A DNA stretch of 64,000 nt from Dactylonectria macrodidyma (Eukaryota; Ascomycota; Sordariomycetes; Hypocreales; Nectriaceae), in contig JAGMUV010000003.1 in the NCBI GenBank assembly GCA_020744425.1, forward strand, positions 3,534,001-3,598,000, read 5' to 3'. Below are positions 46,467-58,702 of the stretch, piece by piece. Position 1 is the stretch's first letter; each line of letters begins with the position of its first letter. The position numbers and the translations under genes are program-made. The notes beneath the pieces are model-generated. The model searched no databases. It had not been told where the DNA came from and worked only from the letters and a program-made list of their open reading frames with translations.

Positions 46467-48792
46467 ATGGGCAGTCTCCCCTTCAACAACACTTCCGACT
46501 TCGGCTGGGTCGTCCAGAAGTTTGGCGGCACCAGCGTGGGCAAGTTCCCAGACAAGGTTCGTTCTCCCAGCTTGAGCTGTACTGAAGCGAAACCCAAGCA
46601 ATTGTTCAAGAAATTAAACATAGCATTTTGCTAACCTTTGCACGTGCTTTTGTCCCCTTGTACAGATTGCTCGTGATATTGTCAGGTATGATATCACACC
46701 CCCGGTCTCAGAGACAATCATGAGAAAAAGAAAGGAAAAAATACATCCATGGCATCGATTTGAGTCTAACCCCGCGTTTTTCGCTCCGGCACAGGGCCAG
46801 TCTGTCTCAGAATCGAGTCATCGTTGTCTGCTCCGCTCGCAGTACGGGCAAGAAAGCTGAGGGAACCACGAGCCGGTAAGTCATTGGGCATTAATTGCTT
46901 CATGTGCTCTCACATCGCTGGAGGTGGAGGGAATATTTCCCTCATTACATCGCCATTGTCTCACTCAACCACTACGTGTGCTAGTCGACTTGCGCTATTC
47001 TCACGCTCTGTCAACTTGTCTTCATCGTCAGGGCTAATTCTCTCATCGCAGGTTACTTGGCGTCTATGGCAAGCTTCGGGGCGTCGGGGCAGCCGTTTGC
47101 GCCGATGAGGAGCAGTGCGAGCTGGTTGAGCAGGCCCGAGGTTTGATGCAAGACATCTGCAACGACCACGTCTCGGCGGCCCAGACCTTCATCAAGGATC
47201 CCGCCTTGCGCGACACCCTCATCCAGACAGTCAAGGACGAATGTCAGGAGCTTGTCGAGTACATCGTTGCCGCTAAGCGCTTCAACCTGGAGATCAACTC
47301 CCGCGCCAAGGATCGCGTCATCAGTTTCGGCGAGAAGCTGAGCTGTCGTTTCATGACTGCTCTGCTGCAGGATGTGGTAAGTGGTATCCCATTCCCCCTT
47401 GCGCGAATTGTTCTTGCCCTTCCTTTTCTCCGTCTTTGTATTTCCATCTCGTACGGCTTTCGTTCCTTTTACCCAGTTGGCTGCCCTGCGCCTTGCGAAG
47501 ACGCCATCACGTGGGGGTCCGTCATCTTCTCCAGACGCCATCGTATGGGGAGCCATGCTGCACCTCCGTGGGATTGCGGGGGAAGCGCATCTTGATCACT
47601 CCCACCCTTGATCTCACCTTGACCTCATCTCATTTAACCTCATCTCATCTCGCTCACTGCACACTCGTTGAAAAGGGTAACCACAGACTAATCCGTTCTC
47701 TCCTGCATGACAGGGTGTCGAGGCCGAGTATGTCGACCTATGTGATTCGTTCCACTACGATGCATCTGGCCAGCTCGACATCAACTTCTACCGCACAGCG
47801 GCCGAGGCCTTCGCCCGAAAGATCATCGCATGTGAAGGCCGCATTCCCGTCATGACCGGCTTCTTTGGCAATGTCCCCGGCAGCCTCATTGACGGCGATA
47901 TTGGCCGCGGCTACACGGATCTCTGCGCCGCGCTCTGTGCCGTCGGTATCAAGGCTGAGGAGCTGCAGGTCTGGAAAGAGGTCGACGGTATCTTCTCCGC
48001 CGACCCGTCCAAGGTTCCCACAGCCCGCCTACTATCTTCCATCACGCCGTCCGAGGCTGCTGAGCTGACCTTTTACGGCTCCGAGGTCATCCACCATCTC
48101 ACCATGGATCAGGTTATCCGCGCCGAGCCCCCGATCCCGATTCGCATCAAGAATGTCAAGAACCCTCGCGGCAAAGGCACCATTGTCGTTCCTGATCCCG
48201 TTCTGTCTGCCGGCCACCAGCTCCATCGCTCATCTCCCAGCCTCAACGGCGACGTCCGCAGGAAGCCCAAGCGTCCCACAGCCGTCACCATCAAGGACCA
48301 CATCAGCGTCATCAACGTTCACTCCAACAAGCGATCCATCTCTCACGGCTTTTTTGCCCGCGTCTTCTCCATCCTCGACAAGCACTCCATCTCCGTGGAT
48401 CTCATCTCGACCAGCGAGGTGCACGTTTCTATGGCCATTCACTCGGGCAGCACCGAGATTGACGCATTCAACAGCGCTACTGCCGAGTTGGCTGAGTGTG
48501 GCGAGGTCAGCATATTAGCAAACATGGCCATCTTGAGTCTTGTTGGCGCCGAGATGAAGAACATGGTGGGCATTGCTGGACGCATGTTTTCCACCCTTGG
48601 AGAGCACAACGTCAACCTCGAAATGATCTCACAGGGTATGCTTCCTTTCGTTCTTCCGTTTGTTGAAGATAGTTTACTGACCGATAACCTATAGGTGCTA
48701 GCGAGATTAACATTTCTTGTGTGATAAACGCCCGAGATTCCACACGGGCTATGAATATTTTGCACACCCATCTCTTTACATTCCTCGACTAG
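46467..48792 (+). CDS. HOM3: Aspartokinase (aspartate kinase, Hom3-like)
   Basis: Predicted 511-residue cytosolic enzyme phosphorylating L-aspartate, the first step to threonine, methionine and homoserine. Exons: 46467-46556, 46666-46685, 46795-46875, 47052-47376, 47714-48635, 48695-48792. Exons 2 and 3 are only 20 and 81 nt. The N-terminal kinase motif is 'WVVQKFGGTSVGKFPDK'. The core shows 'NRVIVVCSARSTGKKAEGTT', 'GFFGNVPGSLIDGDIGRGYT' and 'WKEVDGIFSADPSKVP'. Two C-terminal ACT domains ('ISVINVHSNKRSISHGFFAR' and 'MVGIAGRMFSTLGEHNVNLE') suit threonine feedback control. Length matches fungal Hom3 (about 520). Confidence 0.95.
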
Positions 48793-49721
48793 AGAGTTAT
48801 CCTTAGGGGATGAAGAACAACGACGAGACACGACCCGCAATTTCCTTTCCGGCGCCGTCTATGTCTGCGCATTCAACCCATATGAAATTCCGCATGTCAG
48901 GGAGGCTTGGAGCTAGAACCTACAGGTCCCCCCGAATTGTTTTTGGGCGGTCAAAGGCCAATCACCATATGTTTACGCATGGACTTGCTGACTGGAGCAT
49001 TTTTTGGGGAGTTTTGGTGTCGGATCTAAGTAAAACATCTAGAGTCTGTTGTCTTTGGTTTCTTTTTTTTCTGCATAGAATCGGTGTCAATTTTCGACCA
49101 GCGTTCAGGGGTACATAAGCATTGAGTGAAATCAGAACCTTGAGGGCAATGTCTTCCATCTATACTGTGAGCAGGTACAGCTTGTCTTTTATAACATGGG
49201 TAAATAAACATCTGTATCTGATTGGCATGAGGCATGGCCAATGATATAGGGTAACTCGCATGGGAGCCAAGGCACCTGCTAAACTTGATGCGGGGCATCA
49301 TATTTACCGCCCAGCTTCCCCAATGAGCTAGCTAACACGACAGCGATTCAACTATCCACAGACAAGCAACACTCAACACTACAGAAATCCCATTTTCAGC
49401 TTCAATCACACCATAAATATCCTCGCTTCGGGACCTAGAATTCCGGCTTCCAGAGCCAGTATCGATAGGACTGCTGCCACTTGGACGACTGTCGTTACGT
49501 TTCTCCACCTACCAGATTTGCTCAATGCCGCTGTTGAAACGCGGGGACAGACCGACGGCGACATGTTGATGGCCTAGACAGTCTGTGCCAGGACCAGACA
49601 CAACGAGACCATAGCGGGTCAATCAAGCCCATCCACGGCAAACCCACTGCTTGAGGAGCTTGCCCAACTCTGAACAGACTACCTTGACCTGAATTACGAC
49701 CCCCACCACCCGTCGCCCATC
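48793..49721. other. Intergenic region between aspartokinase and RCY1
   Basis: 3' UTR and the RCY1 promoter. No exon or RNA gene is seen. Confidence 0.5.
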
Positions 49722-52521
49722 ATGTATAGGAACAAGAGCGCCGCGGGAAACCGTGGGAGCATCCTCAAGACCCTCCGGGCTACTGAGATGCTGGATTCGC
49801 GGTCGAGTCTCCCAGCAGGTGCGTTTACCGAGACTTCAACTGGGCGCAGGGATGTCCTAAGATCCTGAGATGCCTCACGTCACGACTAGGCCCGACTGAC
49901 CTGTTCCACTAGAAATCCTCGTTAGCATCCTCGACTACCTTCCCGTCGCCGATCAACTGCGCTGCGCCCGCGCCTCTCGCCGCCTACGAGAGATGATATA
50001 CGACGATACGCGATGGGTCTCTCGACTAAAAAGTATGGGCTGCTGGGACGAACAAGAGGCACGGCGCCGGTTCGAGGATGCCGTACGGAAGAGGCGCGAG
50101 GCGGCCGAACGAGCCAAGAAGGCTGCTAGCCAGCCCAAGGGCCCTGATGCAACAGCGCAAACCACGACAACCACGCTGTTTGATGCGTCGGTTGAGGAGG
50201 AGAGGAGGAACCAGCCCATTTCCGAGGTCCGCGATGGGTTCGAGACAATGTCGATCGGGGCTCAGGCCAACCCTTCCGAGGACCCAACAGCATATCTCGA
50301 CGTCTTCAAAAAGGTGCGGAGTATCCGAGGGGGCGCGAGGCAAGAGTACGGCAAGGTCTACGGTGCGCTGGCGCCATTCTACGCCGACCTGGTACGGGCA
50401 AAGAGCCACGCCGACCCCATCCTATTCCAGGCGTTCCGCGACCCAGAGCAACAAGCCCAGATGCTCGCCAATCTGCAGCGCTTCGCGAAGAGCGACTGGG
50501 CCCCCGGATGTTACGAGCGAGAGGAGAAGCTGACGGGCATGATGTCCATCTTCGAGAGCGCCGTGTTGCGCGAGTTCGAGCAGGGATATGAGTTCTGGGA
50601 CGTCGACGGAAGGATGCGCCGTTATGCTCACGTCTTGCATACGCTGAGCGGCGCGACAGGAGGCGCCGGCCTGGATCTATTCATCCAGAAGCATCCCATT
50701 TTTAACGACAAAGACCTGATGGTCAACGCTATGGACTGCCTTAACCAGGCGCCTGCAGATGAAATCACTCTCGAGCCGTCACGGCGGTTCTTTGAGATGC
50801 TGCTGACCAAGGTCAACGAGCAAGCCGATGTCATGGAGCGCATCTTCCCGGATCCTGCGAATGTTTTCTGGGCCTTTGTGGATAAAGTGAGGGAGGACGT
50901 CATCATGGAGTATTCGACGCCACTGTTTGATGAGGCCCACGCACGTAGTATGGCGCCGTACCTCAAGGCCGTGTCAGGCGTATTCGAGCAGGCAATGCTC
51001 TTCCTCCGTTCGCTCAAACCGCCCAAGGGCTCTACGCGCGATGTCCTGGAAATGGCCAAGGAGCTGGCACTGAGGATATTCGAGCCTCACCTCGACCTAT
51101 ATCTCCAGGCGGAGCTAGACTTTTTCACAAACCATGCCGAGACGGAAGTTTCGGATTGGGAAAAGAAGCTCTCAGCGCAGGATTCGTCCCTTGAGTCGTT
51201 TTACATGTCCAACATCAACCGGTCGGCAGACAAGAAGGATTTTCTCAGCTCCTTCAAGAAGGTCGTCATGATGCCTGTCACAGTGCTTCCCACGAACCTT
51301 CTTGGCTCGCCCTTTGCTACCAAGCCAGCCACGCCAGCACCGGAGGCGAATGGTGGCTCCTCTCTGGCTCTTCAACCCTCACGGCCAGAAACACCCAGTC
51401 TTGGCGGCCTTGAAGGCCGAAGGACTCCATTGCCCGATAAAGCACCGACGGACGAACTGGCAGCCAAGGCAGCTATCATGGCATCCAAGCTGGAGGGTAT
51501 CAAGTCCCTGTTCAGTATCGAGGTCGCGCTGAACCTCGTCCATGCTGCTAAGACGAGTCTCGGTCGCGCTGCCGTCTTCATCCAACTCGGTGGACAGGCC
51601 GGAGGCGAAGCCAAGGAGCAATGCGCCACCATGTTCGTCGTGTTGCTGCGTATCCTGGGGCAGAAACACGTCAAGGCCGGCTTCGACATGGCCGTCAACC
51701 ATCTCTCGCACTACAACCCGCGCGAGGTCAGCGACCACAACAAGGCCGGCGTGGCGCCACTCGTCACCTTCATTGAGCTTGTGAACGTTGGCGATCTCAT
51801 CTCGCAGATGATTGACGTCTTCTACGAGCAGCAGCTGACGACACCGAAGATCGCCGACCGCAACGACTTCCTCGACCCGGCTGGTCTAGCCAAGAAGAAG
51901 TTTGAGCAGATGCTCGATGAGAGCGTCGCCGCCGGCCTCAACAAGGGAATCGACGTGCTCATGGACGAGGTTGAATATCTACAGGCCACCACGCAGCTCC
52001 CGACCGATTACAACCCGGCGCCGCTCGACTCCACCTCGGCCGGGGCCGCGGAGCCGGACATCGGCCCCACCGCCACGGCGCAGCGCATTGTCGACCTCGT
52101 CTCCTCGCACACGACGATGCTCGTCGGCACGACGGACAAATCCATGCTGGACGTCTTCAACGGCGAGGTTGGCCTGCGCCTCTTCACCGCCATCTGCAAG
52201 CACCTCAAGCGCCAGCGCATTAGCACCGACGGTGCCATCAAGCTCATCGCCGACATGAACTTGTACTTTGGCTACGTGCGTACCCTCAAGAACCAGGATC
52301 TGCTCGCCTACTTTGGCGCCCTGCGCGAGCTCAGCCAGATCTACCTCATCGACCCCAGCCACGCAAAGGAGATGGCTACCGTCATCGCCGACGGGGACCG
52401 CTTCGGGGGCGTGTTTCGCGCTGAGGAGGTCTATGAGTACGCCCAGCGCAGGGCTGACTGGTACCAGGTCCGCACGCGCGTCGAGAGGGCCATGTATGGG
52501 ATGGAGTGCTCCCTCATGTGA
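49722..52521 (+). CDS. RCY1: Rcy1-like F-box / Sec10-domain recycling protein
   Basis: Predicted 901-residue protein. Exons 49722-49818 and 49913-52521. The first exon and the intron junction restore a complete F-box (about residues 30-70: 'LPAEILVSILDYLPVADQLR'), which binds Skp1. The remainder is a long helical Sec10/exocyst-like domain ('FIQKHPIFNDKDLMVNAMDC', 'FFEMLLTKVNEQADVMERIF'). The C-terminus is 'GMECSLM', a CaaX-type prenylation box, as proposed for yeast Rcy1. It acts in endosome-to-Golgi recycling of membrane proteins such as v-SNAREs. Between the two helical parts there is a Pro/Ser-rich linker (about 470-525). Length agrees with the family (about 840-900). Confidence 0.9.
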
Positions 52522-52908
52522 GGACGGACGCTGTGCGTTGAGAGGGAATCGGGTTGCGTCGTGTTAAAAAACAACAACGGAGCCGCTGTGCCGTTTATGA
52601 AGAACCAAGAGTCATGAAATATTGAAGATAGCGTCACGGTTGGGAATGCATAGTGGTAAGAGAAAGGATATCAACAATAGAAACGCACGACACATGGTCA
52701 ATTATGGATTCCCGAAATATGTAAATATGAAATAAACCCAACCGAATAGGGTCTCCAAGACACCCCTTTAATTTTCTATGAGTCCCTTCCCCTCGTATCC
52801 GAAACGCCATAAATGCCTGCCTCTTGGTTGATCAACCGTCTTTGGGTTGTCATGCTATGGGTATATGCCTTTCTTTGCCGTATGTCTTAACCGTCTAGTG
52901 AGCCAAAC
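52522..52908. other. Intergenic, convergent 3' ends
   Basis: 3' UTRs of RCY1 (plus strand) and the CDK7-like gene (minus strand). Nothing else is seen. Confidence 0.55.
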
Positions 52909-54218
52909 TTACGCTCCAAAATCAAGCTTGCGGGCCACCTTGAAACCACGATCCTCGTCGAGGACGCCCGGGCGGCGCTTGAGATCAGCGCCCATCTTGT
53001 CTTGAGCGGAGGCCCCTCCCTTCTTGGGCAGGTCCTGCTTCCGGGTGGGCTTGGGTTCGGAGTGCCACCAGCGGTGTTGGAGCATCTGGGCGGCGGTGAT
53101 GCGCTTGCGGGGGTCGAGGATCAGCGTCTTCATGAGCAGGTCGACGCCGTCGGAGCCGACGGTGCCGAAGCGCATCTCGTACCAGTCCTTGCCGCGGACG
53201 GGATGCTGGGCGGGGACGGCGTAGCCCGAGAGCTTGGTGACGCCGGGCCAGTTGTCCTCGGTTGGGGTGCCGATGGCCTCGCAGATGACCTTGACCTGGT
53301 CGATGTCGGTGACGCCAGGGAGATAGGGGGCGCGCATGATGAGCTCGGCAAAGACGGTGCCGACGGACCAGACGTCAACCGCTCCGCTGTAGTGCTTGGC
53401 ATCAAAGAGAAGCTCTAGCGGGCGGTACCAGCGGGTGATGACGTGTGAAGTCATGTTGGCGATAGGGTCGGCAAAGGTGCGGGCGAGACCGAAATCGGCA
53501 AGCTTGACTTCGCCGTCGGCTGCGATGAGCAAGTTGTTGGGCTTGATATCGCGGTGGAGGACGAAGTTCTCGTGGCAGAACCAGACGGCGCGGGTGAGCA
53601 TGCCCATCCAGGTCTTGATGTCAGCGGCGCCGTAGCGGACGTTGTCGGTGTCGCGGATGAGCATCTCGAGGTCGCCGAGGGGCAGGTACTCGAGCACCAG
53701 GTTGAGGTTCTGGTCCTTGGAAGAGAAGACGGACTGGAGGGAGATGATGTTGGGGTGCTGCAGCTCCTGGAGGTGCTTGAGTTCGCGGACGGCGTCGGGC
53801 GCCATGCCCTGGTCGTTTTCCTTCTGGACCTTGATCTTCTTGATGGCGACGAGCGCTGAGGGGTTGGAGCGGAGGTGACCGAGGAAGACGATGGCGTACG
53901 TACCCTCACCGAGCTTCTTGCCTGCGAGATGGTTAGTTACGCTGTCGGATAGGACGCATCTAGCCCTGAAGATCGAGCTACTGTACCTTTGACATATTTC
54001 CGCTTTTCCTCATCGTTCATCTGCTCGGCGAGGTCTAGTGTTACCGGGATGGTAGTCGGTGCGGGGACGAGTGGTGCAGCGAGAGGCTTCGGAGTGCCAT
54101 TGGAGGACGAGGTGTGGCCAGAGGTGAGGTTTTTGAGCGGCGACGAGATGGCGCGCGCGAGCTGCTGCGTCTGCTGGACGGACTCGGCCGTGTGGGTGAC
54201 GACGGGGGAGAGGGCCAT
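52909..54218 (-). CDS. KIN28: CDK7/Kin28-type cyclin-dependent kinase of TFIIH
   Basis: Predicted 414-residue kinase phosphorylating the RNA polymerase II C-terminal domain. Exons on the minus strand 53987-54218 and 52909-53921, the intron cutting just before the glycine loop. Kinase domain from residue 78: glycine loop 'GKKLGEGTYAIVFLGHL', Lys105 in 'VAIKKIKV', CDK7-type helix 'DAVRELKHLQELQHPNI', 'VLHRDIKPNNLL' (Asp202), 'LADFGLARTF' (Asp220), and T-loop 'NMTSHVITRWYR' with Thr235 in the activating position. The usual APE motif reads 'PLE'. Residues 1-77 are a Ser/Pro/Thr-rich extension absent from yeast Kin28 (about 306 residues). The frame continues upstream without an ATG to 54260 and beyond, so a further 5' exon is possible. 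Cyclin partner is not in the window. Confidence 0.9.
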
Positions 54219-55298
54219 GCTGAGCGGCGATGTTGCTTCGAAAGCGGGCGTGGCCTTCAAGCAGTCGGATTCTTCGAGAATTCCTAATGAAGGGAGTTCT
54301 GTGCCCGTGGGATTGGGTACAGGAGTGACGAGATGAGAGTCGCAGACGGGGTGTAGATGCCTGGTGTTTTGGTGTTGAATGAAGCTATCGAGGCTGGCTT
54401 ATCGTTATCGGTGACGGGGCGGAATCACTCCCGGAACATTTCCTCCTCGGAGCAACGGCGCTCAAAACACCGATCATACGAGGGCACTGTTTTCGAGTTT
54501 CCGTTGACATCAACGTCAACGGCAACGTCAACGTCAACATTGAAAATTTCTCATCATGGCGAGTACATAATTGGAACGGTGACTTTCCGGTCTTGAAAAT
54601 CGACAAGGCAATTGACTTCTAGCAAAACTCTTTACAGACGCGTCATCAGCTGGTTCAGAATTAGTCCTCCACCCCGAGTTGTGGCGTTGCGTCTAAGTTG
54701 GTATCTACACTACTAACGCAACAATTTCCCCCAGATATTTTACATTAAGAACTCTTGAATCCATGGTTCAATCAAAGTATCGGATGTGTTTCAGAAGTCT
54801 GGACGCTTTTGATGATGCTCCGTGTTGTTCATTCATCGACCAAAAAGTATATGTGGGTTCTTGTGTGTCAAGCGACAGTTCATGATGAGTCGCCAGCAGA
54901 GGATTAGACCTCGCGTCTGCTTTGCTTTACGGTGAATGAAGCTTATACACACGCGCTTTACAATCCGCAAATTTCGCGATGCAATAATTGCTTCAGTCAG
55001 TTATAGACGCGTCGAAGTTAACATGAGTGCAGTTACAGGGAAGAATAGGGTCGATGCGGCTTCGCAGGAGTGTAATTCTCAGTTGGCGACTGCATGATGT
55101 TGATCTGCAAGATGTCTGGCTCGCAAACAACTCGTCCTGGCGTTTCCTTTAGCTTCTCGGATCCTGGATCAACATGGCATGAAATGGGTATTTAAGGGTC
55201 GTCTTGTGTCGAGTTGAGGAACCATCAGCACCCAGCTCATCGCGCTATTCTCTCGTTTGTTACTCGGCAGTCCATCGCTGGTCACTTTCATCTTCATC
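54219..55298. other. Divergent intergenic region
   Basis: Upstream of the CDK7-like gene (minus strand) and of the His-rich secreted gene (plus strand). A short 'aacgtc' repeat lies near 54508-54540. No exon is supported, apart from a possible extra 5' exon of the kinase. Confidence 0.5.
55189..55195 (+). promoter_or_regulatory. TATA-like element of His-rich gene
   Basis: 'TATTTAA' 104 bp before the ATG at 55299, in the position expected for a regulated fungal promoter. Confidence 0.45.
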
Positions 55299-56506
55299 AT
55301 GAGACTGTCCGTCGCCTTCGCCGCGCTTTGCGCCATCCCGGCCCTGTCCCTTGCCACTGGCCAAGTCGAGCGCCGGGGCCCGTCTGTGGAATTGAGCCAC
55401 CACCACCATGGGTCTCACCACCACCAGCACCATCAGCATTGGCCTCACCACCACAAGCATGTTCATCCTCATCACCACCACGAGGAGCACAAGCACCCCA
55501 AGCACCATCATCATCACAAGCTCCCCTACCACAAGGAGCATAAGAAGCCCCATTGCCATAAGGGTTGCAAGGTGCCATGCCATAACAAGGAGCACAAGAA
55601 ACCTTGCCATAAGGTTCACAAGCATCCTCACCACCCTCATCACCCCCATCACCCTCATCCTCATCCTCATCCTCATCACCACGGGCACCCCCACCACCAC
55701 CACAAGGAGCACAAGCATGTTGAGGACAAGGCCTTGACTGTCCACGTCGTCTGCGACAAGCTCAACTGCTTGGCCACCAAGATTGATGAAATCGCACACT
55801 TCATCAAGGGTCTTGAGTGTGGCTACGATGACAAGTGCTGGAAGGTAAGCAGCCCGCAACGGTGCGAACTTTGAAACAGGTGCTGACAACCAGCTACAGA
55901 AGGTCAAGGATGCTCTGTATGAGCTCGAGTTTGAGCTGGATATCTTCGACACCAAGATTGACAAGTCAGACCTCAACAAGTGCTTCACCTGCACCGAGGA
56001 GTCTAAGATCGCCTGCTGCTACCACACCGTAAGCAGAACTAAACAGCGTATTAAGCGGTTGATTCGAATGCTAATGTGTTTCTGTTGCTAGTATGCTGAC
56101 GCTTTGATCCGCCTGCTGCGTCTCATCAAGCATAAGAGCGAGTACCTCGAGGGCGAGATTGACAAGTATGTCCTTACCGCCGTCAACAGTCTGCGCGCCG
56201 CCGACAGCGTAAGTTATCCCTTTGACTCCCACGATCTAGGATGAATGCGTGGCGCTAACCGCAAGATAGACCTTCGTCTACGAGCTCGGTCGCCGCTTGT
56301 ACTGCGAGGGAGAGCTCAAGCGAATTATGCTCAAGCAGGGCGCCGTGGACGGAACCACCGAGGGCAGCATCCAGGCCGCATTCAGCAAGTTCATCTTCAC
56401 GCCGTTGATCACTGGGGAGCACTTCAAGGACCACAAGCACCACGGCCACCACGGGCACAAGCATCACCATGGGCACAAGCACCATGAGCACAAGCATCAC
56501 GATTAG
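55299..56506 (+). CDS. Secreted histidine-rich, cysteine-containing protein of unknown function
   Basis: Predicted 342-residue secreted protein. Exons 55299-55844, 55900-56028, 56092-56208, 56270-56506, all phase 0. Residues 1-21 are a signal peptide ('MRLSVAFAALCAIPALSLAT'), then 'QVERR' gives a Kex2-like dibasic site. Residues 34-140 are extremely His-rich (about 54 His), with HHHH, PHH and KEHK units and four Cys. A helical core (about 141-313) has nine Cys (152, 157, 174, 180, 210, 213, 221, 222, 276), including CxxC and CC pairs. The last 29 residues are again His-rich (about 16 His). This layout suggests extracellular binding of Zn, Cu or Ni, or pH-dependent binding. I do not recognise the core family. 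The first ATG after the TATA-like box was used; an upstream TTG was rejected. Confidence 0.85.
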
Positions 56507-57795
56507 ATGGCAATAATGAGTGCAGTGCCCAAGCAAGATATGTCTGGCGAGGACTTAGCTAGATCCCCCCGCAGAGCTGATTGATGCCGCCAAGTAATCT
56601 CTATAGGGCAGAGATGGTTCGACCTATTCTCTACTAGATACAGAGCTTGTACTGGAATTGAGAAAGGAACACAGCGAATGTGGTCAATCGTACTAGAAAA
56701 TGTGCCCGGTCCACGCATATCAATCAATATCATAGGCCGCGTCTCATGTTGATGCATTCATTGACTGATCGGCAAGGGTGGCCCCACACAACAATCCCAA
56801 TGGTTCCGCCCAAGCCGAACGCCGGCTTTTATTTGGACGACATGGTATTTTTACTTCTTCGTCTTTTTCTTTAATTCACTAATTTACTAAAGCTAGCCCC
56901 GTTTTCTAGCTTCTTCATCTTCTGCCTTGGTCTGTGGTGTGGGTGGGTGATGTCATCCCTCCCTCCCTCTTGCGCCTCCATCCTCGTTCTCTTTTGCGTC
57001 TTGGCATCCAAAGTCTTCAAAAAAGGCATTTTTGCTTATAACGAAGCGTCCATTCACATTCATCCGAGTCACCTTTCCCCCTTGGCCTGCGCCACGATCC
57101 CCGTTGCGTCAGCACCCAAATCGTTCGCTCGTCCATCGGGAATCCGGGAATTAGGCATTCGCCGGCACGCCACAACACACGCCACAGAGCGGCATCCCTC
57201 CACAAGTCCACACACACCCTCCGCCTCCTTTTTTAGTGCGACGGCGCAACTTACATGATATCTCGTGTGTTTTCATTCTGTGCCTGAGAGCAAAAATCGC
57301 CCCAAGTTGCTCGCTCGCAAAGCACTTAAGTGTACCCGTGTGCTACATCCCGTTATCTCGGCCAAGTCTGCAAAGCCACGAGTCATCAGCCACACAGCCG
57401 CCGGTGACGTAACCCCCGGAGGGTCCACCCGGTGTCCGCTGCGTGCTCCGGACCCCGATATGTCCGAAAGTCTCCATGGCTGTGCCTGGTGATATCGTCA
57501 TCGACAACAATAGGACAACACGTCCTTGACGTGCAACCGAACTCTATCGTCGAGAATTGTTGAGTGATTTTTCTCATTCTAAGATCGCCTGGTTTTTCCT
57601 TCAATTTTTTAATTTAATTTTTTCTTTCTTCAAAACAGGTGTTCATTCGCTGGTCCTCCCCTCACAGTCGTTTCCTCTCGACGGGACAGCACATGGTCAC
57701 TTGCCTGATTGGGCATATCGACAGCTTCACTCGTTCTCTGTCACATATACATCAACACACATATACCAACACATATACATACGCACATTATCAAG
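56507..57795. other. Intergenic region upstream of the Frag1/DRAM-like gene
   Basis: About 1.3 kb: 3' UTR of the His-rich gene and promoter of the next gene. A T-rich tract lies at about 57595-57630. No exon is recognised. Confidence 0.5.
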
Positions 57796-58702
57796 ATGGC
57801 CCGTCGCGTAGTAATATCCTACTGGGTAAGATTTCATCACAAATCCCACCACTCCGCCACTAACATCCCGCTCTCCCAGGTCCTCCCCATCATCTCAGGC
57901 CTCGTCTGGTTCGGAACGCTACTCGGGATGCTCCTCTCCTGGATCGTCGACGAGAACGGCCGCCGCTACGCCAACATGAAGTCCGACGTTGCCTTCATCA
58001 GCAGCATCGGCGCCGACCGTCTCGGGCCGCTCTTCATCACCGGCTGCGTCATCACCTCCGTCTTCCTCGACCTGTCCTTCGTCGCCGAGCGTTGGCTGCG
58101 GCATCGCGGCCGCCTCATCCCCAACTCGTCCGTCGGCGAGAAGACTCTCGCCTACCTGACCATCGTCTTTGCGCTTCTCGGCACCGTCGGCTTGATCTGC
58201 CTGTCCATATTTGATTCCCGCAACCATAAGCGCCTGCACAACACGTTCTTGCTTCTCTTCATTGTGGGATACATGATTTCCGCCATCTTCCTCTGCTGGG
58301 AGTATCAGCGTCTCAAAATCAGTATGTCCTCATTATTTTTAACCTCCTTACAGAATACCGTCAGCTAATAATCCCCTCTCAGAACACCGCGCCTACAAGA
58401 TTCTCCGTATTTCCTTCTGGGTCAAGCTCGGCTTCATCATCGTCGAGCTTTCTCTATGTGTAGCCTTCGCCGCCTGCAGCCTGACAAAAAACCGAAATTC
58501 AGCTGCCGTCCTCGAGTGGATCATCTCCTTCATCTTCACCTTCTACGTCTTCTCCTTCGTCATCGACCTGTACCCGGCCGTCCGCACCAAAAACCCAGAC
58601 GCCCGATTTCCGAAGCCAATTGCCAGGGATACAGATCGCGAGGACAGCGTCAGTAACCAGTCTCAAAATGAGCCCACTCAGCCCAACATGGAGACGGTGT
58701 GA
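57796..58702 (+). CDS. Frag1/DRAM/Sfk1-family six-span membrane protein
   Basis: Predicted 263-residue integral membrane protein. Exons 57796-57825, 57880-58321, 58383-58702. Six hydrophobic segments at about 11-33, 58-79, 100-121, 131-151, 168-190 and 200-221. The family block 'VLPIISGLVWFGTLLGMLLS', then 'DVAFISSIGADRLGPLFITG' and 'FVAERWLRHRGRLIP', is typical of Frag1/DRAM/Sfk1 proteins. Yeast Sfk1 works at the plasma membrane with the PI4-kinase Stt4 and affects phospholipid asymmetry. Animal DRAM is lysosomal. The C-terminal tail is hydrophilic ('EDSVSNQSQNEPTQPNMETV'). The start at 57796 was chosen because removing the 54-nt intron gives a compact N-terminus ('MARRVVISYW'). Confidence 0.82.

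Noticed and set aside
54219..54260. Upstream extension of the CDK7-like protein to a TTG codon
   Set aside because: No ATG; TTG is an unlikely start in fungi. The first in-frame ATG (54218) was used.
55260..55994. 244-residue minus-strand open frame rich in Met and Val
   Set aside because: Reverse complement of His codons (CAC/CAT) gives GTG/ATG, so this is a shadow of the His-rich gene.
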